A DNA stretch of 64,000 nucleotides, taken from the NCBI GenBank assembly GCA_950097015.1, contig CATNEN010000010.1, forward strand, positions 822,501-886,500, given 5' to 3'. Every line of letters starts with the position of its first letter. Position 1 is the stretch's first letter. The translations under genes were made by a program, and so were the position numbers. The notes under the pieces are model-generated. The model was not told the DNA's origin. It searched no databases and saw only the letters and a program-made list of their open reading frames with translations. Positions 56,680 to 64,000 of this stretch are shown here, piece by piece. This stretch comes from Macrostomum hystrix. Taxonomy: Eukaryota; Platyhelminthes; Macrostomidae.

Positions 56680-59600
56680 CCATGGTCCATAGTCAGGAAG
56701 GTGGCAGAGTGTGCGCCGGAACAAATTTTGGCCTCTCCCAAAATTGTGCGCCGTGCGCCGACACAAAAACCCTCGTGTGCGCCATTGTGCGCCCGCCACT
56801 ACCTGCCTTGTGACAATAAAATACCTTTTTTACAACATAGCAACAATTTTTGTGTGCCAATATTTTCAATAAACCCTACCCCTATAATATTTCTTATAGT
56901 TATTACTATGGTACAGGCATTCAAAGTAAAAAAATATTTTTGCTCACTTTTTTTATTCTTGCTTCAACATGTTTTGCAGTGCAGGGCCAAGGCCGGTTAT
57001 ATGTGTCGAGGACTTTGGACCATAGAACTGAAATTTGGCGGGTGCTATAAAATTTAACCTTTTGAAATAGCAATGAAAAAACAGCAGACTCAGTTTGGCG
57101 GGTTGGGGGTGTGGTACCATAGACAAAATTTCATTTCATTACAATTTCATTTAAATTACTCAGAATCAGCAGCTGCCACATCATTGTCTGCATCGGATTG
57201 GCTAGAAGATGGCAAATTACTGTGATGGTACTGACCAACAAATGGACACCGAGACTTCTTTGTCGTATGCCGGTCAACAACTTTGCTTACGATATACTTT
57301 CCATCAGCGCGGCCCCTCAGATCGTGAAAAAGGGCCCGCGGTGTGGTGCAAGTCCAAGAGCAGAGTTGCCAGTGTAGAAGGTATGAGCAGCTTCTTTGAG
57401 TAGCTGCTTCATTCCTTTTGTGCCGATTGATGGCAGCATCCAGCGAAGTTTTGACCGGAGGGCCAACGTCTCATTTGTCTGGCCGCCCTGCTGTTTGAGA
57501 TATTTTTTCGTACTCCTTGTCGACTGGCAGCTGTTTTGATGATGTGGAAAACTTATCTGAGAGAATCTTAACAGATTCTGAGAGTTGTTTGAAATCTTTT
57601 ACATGAGCAGCAAGCATTTGCGACTGCTCACTTAGAGCCTGCAGTACTGATTGAGCTAGGTCTGGGCTTAGCAGTAGCCCGGATGCTTGTGCAGCAGATG
57701 CTCCTGTGTTCATTATCGCAGTCGACATAACAGGATGCGCTTCCTATTTGAATGTAGTTTACATCTCCAATGAAAACATTTTCACACAAATGCTTAAAAG
57801 CTACAGACTAAAAGACAGAAACCTAAGTATATATTTCAGACAGGAAAAAAATTGTTTCTATTAAACCTATATTAAATGATCCACATAGACAGCCAATAAA
57901 CTGAATAATTCTTACCATACCAGTTGATGTCACTGACACATGGAGTATGGAATTAGATGCAGCCTCACCAGAAATAGTAGTAGTAGTAGTAGCAGTAGCA
58001 GTGGCAGTGGCAACATCAGCTTCAGCAGCAACAGCAACATTGTCATTATCAGAAGCTTCAGCAATATCCATATCCATAGTAATATTAACACAATCTCCAG
58101 CATCTGCTTCAGCATCATATTCATTTTCATCCTCAGCTTCAGCCTATGCCTCAGCCTCAAAATGTCGGTGCTTTAGTAGGCGCTAAACAACCAAAGAAGC
58201 ATGGTGAGCAAATTGAACATTAGTTTGACTGTTGTGTTGATTTTTTCTATGCCGTAACATAGAAGAATTATTGCCACGATGGATTCCGCACTTGGAAAGG
58301 GGCTTATTTGTGTCAGCTAGACATAGAAGGCAGTAGTGCTTGTTTGACTTTGACTTCTTAATTTTCTTTGCACTTGTGCAGCTAGCATCATCAACATCAG
58401 GCTCACATGTCTGCTGATTAATTTTATCAGTGTCATCTGAAGCTAAAGTAGATGCCTGAGCTGCAGAACGTTTATTTTGGCCAGCTGCTGCTGCTGAAGT
58501 AGAGGCAAAGCTAGAACTGCTAGAGCTAGTAGAGCAGCGCATAAATGACCAGGCTGTGTTGAGACCTGTGTATGTATGTGAGTCTGAGTCGTGACAAGTG
58601 ACATGTGTTAGTGTATGTGTATGTTAATATGTAATATGTAATATGTATGATTGTCATTGTATGTGTATTAATATATATTAAGAATACATCTAAGAAAATA
58701 ATAAATACGAATTCGGATTTAGGATAGGCCTAGGCCCTAGCCCTAGGGATTAGGCCATTAGGGAATAATTAATATTATACTATAGACTATAGTCAATGAC
58801 TCAATACTGACAATACAATACAATTAAAAAGTAAATTAGCTAGTGACTAGTCACTAGTGTATTGTATATTGTATAACTGTGTAGATACAAAACAAATTAG
58901 GACCTAGTCTACTTACAAATACAATTCAACTCAATATACTTTAATAGTCTATATTATTACTGCTTGTTTACCTTGTTTGTTCTTTGGTTTTGTAGATGAG
59001 TTACTAACTACCTCATGGACCTCCTCGATCTCATTCTCATTGTTATTGGCCTGACGACTCGGAGTCTGAGTCTGACTTTGACTCGGCGTCACCGTCGGCC
59101 TCAGATTCCGATTCCAATATTCATCTTCAATTTGATCTTGATCTGGATCTGGATCACTACTAGCATTTGCATTTGCATAAGGCGAACTCATTCTATTCTC
59201 ATAAATGAATAAATGAATGAAATAAATAAACGTTACACGAGAGTCGAGTCACGAGACAAGAGAATATAATGGTTAATACGGGATGGTTACGGGCTATCTA
59301 TATTATATTATGAGAAATTGAGATTGTTAAACCGAAAATAGAAATTTAAAAAAATTTTAATTTAATTTCTAATTTTTAAAACAAAACAAACATAAAAAGT
59401 AAGCAAATGGCAAAAAACAAAGGTAAAAAGGAAAAGGAAAATATTTTATTTTTTATTTTTTGGTAGAATGCAGTGTTACATTAGATAGAACAGTGAATAG
59501 TCTACTGTAACAAGTAACGACTTACATTGTTACATGGGATCGCCACAAGGGTAACGCTGCATGTGGCTCGGCGCCCGCCGCACCCCGCCGCGCCGCGCCG

Positions 59601-59756
59601 CCATGCGCCGGTGTCCTCTGGTGTGCGCCAGTGCGCCGCTGTGCGCTGTTGTGGCGCGCCGCTGTGCGCCGTTGTGCACCGTTGTGTGCCCAAAAAGGGC
59701 TTGTGTGCGCCGGAATTTTCCGACCAAACTGCCACCTTCCTGACTATGGGCCATGG
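56680..59756 (-). mobile_element. TIR-bounded element carrying a BED-finger gene
   Basis: 56680-56707 and 59729-59756 are 28-bp inverted repeats with one mismatch (CCATGGTCCATAGTCAGG, then AAGGTGGCAG). Inside both ends lie clusters of TGTGCGCC: five or so in 56709-56795 and many in 59570-59715. Unlike the TIRs, these clusters, including GTGTGCGCCGGAA, have the same orientation at both ends. The 3.08-kb body encodes an intron-containing gene on the minus strand. The CAGGAAGGTGGCAG part resembles hAT termini, but I see no hAT transposase and no target duplication. Confidence 0.7.
57156..59191 (-). CDS. BED-finger protein of the TIR-bounded element, several exons
   Basis: Probable exons in reading order: 59191-58974 (MSSPYANANASS, acidic, Gln/Thr-rich; ends before GTAAAC); about 58552-58190 with a BED-like finger (KHYCLLCLADTNKPLSKCG, then SSMLRHRKNQH, C-C-H-H spacing); about 58145-57918 acidic with an Ala/Thr run from a GTA/GCA repeat (ends before GTAAGA); about 57739-57480, a predicted coiled coil (LAQSVLQALSEQSQMLAAHV); and a last exon ending at TAA 57156 (DLRGRADGKYIVSKVV, VGQY). 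The middle exon borders are uncertain and an in-frame TAG at about 58147 must be outside the coding part. BED fingers bind DNA in transposases and their derivatives. No DDE catalytic core is visible, so this is an accessory protein, a non-autonomous element or an undescribed family. Confidence 0.45.
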
Positions 59757-59769
59757 TCGCAACATTTTA

Positions 59770-59930
59770 AGCAATTGACAGAATTAATAGGAGTGTGCTT
59801 TTGCTAGTGTGCCAAGGACCTCCATGTGCTCCATGATTGTTACCAGGGTGCACTAGGAACCCCCTTGAGTGTGCCAGAATTTTTAATGGCAAAGACCACC
59901 CTTCCTGGTTGATATGTAATATATGGGACA
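59770..59930 (+). repeat. Older copy of the right end of the TIR-bounded element
   Basis: GAGTGTGCCAGAATTTTT and CACCCTTCCTGGTTGATAT line up with the right end at 59700-59750 (TGTGTGCGCCGGAATTTT, CCACCTTCCTGACTATGG). Several GTGTGC units precede it. This suggests a second, more decayed member lies to the right. Confidence 0.5.
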
Positions 59931-60129
59931 TACTTACTAAAGTCTAGACTAAAGTCTAGTTTGCTATTGCGCAAACTCCTAGTTTGCTGCATTAAATTAT
60001 TTTTACACTAAAAAAATCTTTTAAAAGTTAAAATGGCATGCATGGAAGTTAAAATGACAGAGTTAAACGTTTTAAAAGGATGTAGTCAACAATCAATAGT
60101 AATGGGCAACCCAGTAGAGAAAGTTGCCA

Positions 60130-60290
60130 AATGTCTTCTCTCAGAAGAGGCGGTGCCAGAGATACTTGTTCAGGTGAGTGAGTCTTGAATAGTGTGTCAC
60201 ATGTGCCATGCATCCTCCGGAACTTGTCTTTCACTTGTGCCCACGATCCCTCAATGGTATTAGTTACTATTGATTGTTGTTGACTATTTT
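60130..60290 (-). pseudogene. ISXO2/Merlin-like transposase fragment
   Basis: The minus strand reads VTNTIEGSWAQVKDKFRR. In ISXO2/IS1595 and Merlin transposases NTIEGxW carries the catalytic Glu. After a frameshift a further match (NKYLWHRLF) resembles the final Trp-containing helix. The two catalytic Asp blocks are not seen. It directly follows the unnamed-family gene. Confidence 0.5.
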
Positions 60291-63218
60291 TTGTGCTGCT
60301 GCATCTGCAGCCTCTCCTGCAGTGCTTCTTGGCATAGGCAGCAAATCTGTTCGGTTGCAGTGTGCACACAAGACTCCATGATAGGTACAAATGCATGGGC
60401 TCGTGAAATTACAAGGTCCTTTTCTTGAACTGTCTTGGCCTTAAGCCAGTCGACTGTGCAGTTCTGCTTAAACATCACAAATGATTCACGTGTCATGGCT
60501 CACATATTCAGCTTGCCCTGCACAGTGTGGTCCAATACGGCAAACATTCGCTTGCCTGCCATGTTGTCTTTGGGAACCTGAGCAGCGGCAGCAGTGTCCT
60601 TGGCAGACAAGCTTTGCAGGCGGCTTCCTGGGAGATGGTCTGCTACTTCTCGCCGCATCAGCACAAGCATATGGGCACAGAGAATCTGTAAAAATCATAA
60701 GTGTTAGAGGAGTATTTTCGTTTTGTTAAGAGCACTTAGTTCCCAAGAATCCAAGTTCCTAAGAATCCCAAGAAACTTAGTTCCCACTTACCTAGAAAGC
60801 TTGACCAACAAGGCAGTTCTCTTCTATGGACATGTCCTCTGAAGTCAGCGACTCCCAGGAGAGCTTGGCATTCAGATCCCAAAGCACTGGCTCCACTAAG
60901 CTCTGGGAAAGGGCCCTTCAGCTCCACCAATGGGAGAACAGTCTCCCCCGAAGGGACATCCACAAGCCACTGACAGGCAGTTTCATATGCCTATGAAGTG
61001 CCGGTTCATATCTATCAGTGTCACGCGGGTGTCTCGCAGCAGCAGCCACAGAGGGCGGATAAGAATCAGATCAAGCAAGCTGAGCACACAGCAGCCAGCA
61101 AGGAGCACTCTGGATGCCAGGTCGGCTTGCACCGCAAGCAGCAGGAGGTTCTTGCCATCTAACTCATTCAGAAAGGCAGAGAGAACTTCTCTCTGCCTAT
61201 ACACAAAGCCACCGTTAGGGAAGATGACATAGAGGTGGTTCCCACCGAAGTCCTCTAGTCTAAAGCTCAGCGCATTCCGCAATCCCAGGTAGGAATCAAG
61301 CGCTGCAAACACGCCTCTCTGCTCATTCCCAAGCCAATGAAATGCCTTGACGTGTAGATCAGACAATGGGTGCTGGACTCCATCTTAGATGGGAAGACGC
61401 ACCAGCACCAATTGGCTCAGAAGAGGCACACTTCTCAAAATCCAGAAGTGCCTTGTCAGCAACAGCAGCCGAATTAACAATAACATGCATACCTCAGAAG
61501 AGTGACACAACCAGCAGAGGCACCGCTACTCCCTGCAGATCAGCCAGCTGAGTATGCAAATCGTTAAGTAGAACCTGTATTTATTTGAGAAATGGGATGG
61601 GCATTTAGAAATGAAAATAGGTGAAATTTTAAGATTCGGTCAGTCCTTAGTCCTTAAGTGAAAAATGCATCAAAATTTATACAAACCTGTAGGCTCTTGT
61701 TAACAATGTGTCGGTCAGTCATGAGGAACTGGAAGTGCATAATCAGGTTGGCCTTCATCTCACGACGCTCCTCAGGACTATGCTGCACAGTGAGGGCGCA
61801 GAAGGTGTCCAGCAGATCGTCAATGGAAGCATCCATCTCACGGAGATATGTTATCGCAGTTCCACACTCGACCTCATGAAGCGACAGGCCAACAACCTAG
61901 CAGCTCCCAGTCAAGCCTGTGTCAACCTGAGAGTGAGATTTGAAAAAATTGCAGCCTTAGCTTAGGCACAGTAGTAGAACACAAACAACCAAGTAAAATG
62001 AGTGCACAACATGGTTATGTCAATGAGAACTATGATTTTTGTTTTTGGTTATGATGGGTTTTTCAGACTCACCTGGTACTCAGCATAATGATGTCCCTTC
62101 TTGGAAGTGCCATCAGTCATGATCGTCAAAGGGCGTCTGGGGGGCAGCCAGGATGCTATCCATCCCACTCGCCTTACCTAGGCAGTTGCCAATACAGAAT
62201 GCAGCAGTGGAAACCAGGGAATTTGATGGCAGCGACAGGGCATCCAACTCAGTGTCAAACAAGGTAACTCCTGATAAGACGTGTCGGATGCAGGGAGACA
62301 CATACCAAACTGGCACGTGGCAGTCAAGGACGAGCTTGATGCATGTCTCGATGACCCTGTTGGTAAGCTGCCAACCTCCGCAAGGGCGCGTCTCCATCGT
62401 CAAGACTCTGGCACTCTGTGCAGCCTCTTGCAAAACAGATGCCTCAGCCAGGCTGCTGTGAAGCTCATGGATGTGGCTCTGCAGTTCAATAACTGTCCAC
62501 TTGGCACTCTTTTCAGAAAGATCGGCTCTGGTCTGCTGTGTGATCATGAGGCGCAGCTGGCTGTTGGTCGCATGATCGTCTGCTCCTGCCGCTGGACTTT
62601 CAGATAAGATTTGGCCAGCTGAGCATGAACCAATCTAAGCTGACAAGCTGAGACTTTAGTACCTCGGCACTTGGCACGTTGGCTCACCAGGGCTTCCACC
62701 TCCTGCTGTTTTTGATGAAGCTTGGCATGCAGCTCCGAAATCACATCGGACAGAGCAGATTCGATGCCAGCGTGCTCTTCGACAGATATCGCAGAGGAAG
62801 CATGGCATCCACCAGCAGCTTCCTGTGCATCATCACTGCCATCACTGCCCTTGTACTCCAACTGCTCCACATTTTGCATCTCATGCAGGCGCTGCAGCTC
62901 TTGCAGGAGAACATTGGGAGGCTCGAAGACTTGGTCCATATAGTCCTGGAAGGTGGAGCTAGACTTTCCAGCCTCCAGCTCATCCTTGTGACACCTACGC
63001 AGGCCCTGGGAAACCTTTTTACAGTGGTCCACTTTGCGTAGCAGGGCATCTTTGGAGCTGAGACTGATGTGCATAGCTGGGAGTCCCATGGCACAAAAGA
63101 GGCATGTAGCCCTGGCACCACCAATCTCATGCTTCACCTCTGGTTGGATATCGTGACCAGATGCTCCATCAGGGAGGTTCCTCTTAGTCTTGGACTGGCT
63201 TTGGCCTTAGTCTTTAGG
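60284..63218 (-). pseudogene. Multi-exon gene of an unnamed transposon-like family, broken
   Basis: Blocks in reading order: about 63218-62073 with TCLFCAM, KVDHCKKVSQGLRRC, long coiled coil and, after a 1-base slip in a C-run near 62140, MTDGTSKKGHHYAEYQ before GTGAGT; 61926-61687 with an in-frame TAG, then MDASIDDLLDTFCAL and LMTDRHIVNKSLQ before GTTTGT; 61574 onward with VLLNDLHTQLADLQG, a TGA in place of Cys in SLF-x-GMHVIVNS; a shift near 61370, then GGNHLYVIFPNGGFVYRQRE; then about 60690-60284 with FAVLDHTVQGKL and FVMFKQNCTVDWL. The motif order (DGTxK, DRH, IxFxNGG, LD, WL) is one I recall from proteins annotated uncharacterized in many aquatic invertebrates. Several stops and shifts show it is inactive. 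No catalytic triad is obvious. Confidence 0.6.
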
Positions 63219-63219
63219 G

Positions 63220-64000
63220 TCAAAGCTGTAGCCATTATTTATAATGGCTGAAATCAAAACTGTCAGTCAGTGACTTATAGTAAAAGTCAATTAAATATGT
63301 AGAGTAGGCCTAAAGTGAACCATGGTAAATATACTTTCACCCCTACATTAAATTATGTACTATAAGCATAATATATATATTATAGTCAGAAGCTCTTCAC
63401 TTAAAAGCTATATAGCAACCAAATAGAAAGCATGTATCCATACAGTATAATGCTCCAAATATAGATACAAAAAAGGCAGAAAATTTTTTAAATAAATGTT
63501 CTCAGACTATATTAGTCAACAAAACTTTTCCACTGTATACTTATGGTAGTTCTTTACTTAAAAAATAGTTTCAACACAAGAAGCAACTTCAGTTACAAGA
63601 TTATGTGTCAAAGAAGTAAAATAGACACTGTAAAATGCATTGCTTGAAATTGCACTTATTTAAACATTCAAACAGCTTACCAAAAATACTTAGCACATAA
63701 ACATAGCCAAGTATATTCATTTAATGCAGATTTATTATATCTTTTAAATGAAACCAACTTCATGAGACTTGGTCACTTAATATTTAAGATACACACAGTT
63801 AAATGACGTTTTTCAAACTTTTACTACAAAAGGGACCATGAATTACAATGTTCTTATTGAAAGTAAAATGGCTATAACTTTTTTATTACCCAACCAAATT
63901 TCATGATCCAGGCCATTTTGTAATGCTGTTATGGCCTACTATCCCATTAACTAATCAGATGTGTGAAATTCTGAACTTTCAAAATCTCACTGGACAGCCT
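63220..64000. other. AT-rich right edge
   Basis: No gene, tandem repeat or transposon end recognised. One TAGGCCTA at 63305. Confidence 0.4.

Overview
The window is nuclear DNA of an invertebrate animal. Genes have GT-AG introns in consistent phase, coding exons are GC-rich (strong G/C at third positions) in AT-rich surroundings, tandem repeats are abundant, and eukaryotic cut-and-paste transposons (mariner, hAT, Tc1-like) and a tRNA-derived SINE are present. Very short introns (one of 54 bp) and 3' splice sites 0-11 bases upstream of several start codons suggest a spliced-leader trans-splicing lineage. A flatworm or other spiralian fits best, but I cannot name the species.

Left part (1-24 kb): the last three exons of a type II regulatory subunit of cAMP-dependent protein kinase (PKA-RII, + strand) lie among large minisatellites. 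Next come a 32-bp and a 37-bp minisatellite, the last two exons of an unrecognised acidic gene (- strand), a single-exon leucine-rich-repeat membrane receptor (+), an unrecognised low-complexity 344-aa gene (-) and the first coding exon of a CDCA3/Tome-1-like mitotic-entry protein (-).

Middle (24-32 kb): eight exons of a UBR1/UBR2-type N-degron E3 ubiquitin ligase (-), covering UBR box, ClpS-like N-domain, RING and C-terminal domain. Two of its introns are almost entirely minisatellite.

Right part (32-64 kb): a transposon-dense, AT-rich zone. It holds a decayed mariner with a nested inverted-repeat insert, a complete but broken hAT element with a recognisable 8-bp target duplication ending about 100 bp upstream of the snRNA-binding gene LSM8 (+), a four-exon peptide GPCR of the galanin/allatostatin type (-) with a SINE and a hAT MITE in its largest intron, a small unrecognised gene with one in-frame TGA (-), a Tc1-like element with about 150-bp inverted repeats, a lone GC-rich terminal exon (+), a TIR-bounded element with an intron-containing BED-finger gene, and a broken multi-exon gene of an unnamed transposon-like family.

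The host genes form no operon and share no pathway that I can see. The best candidates for something undescribed are the 56.7-63.2 kb pair of transposon-like units and the habit of filling introns with minisatellites, including one array whose first unit is the 5' splice site.
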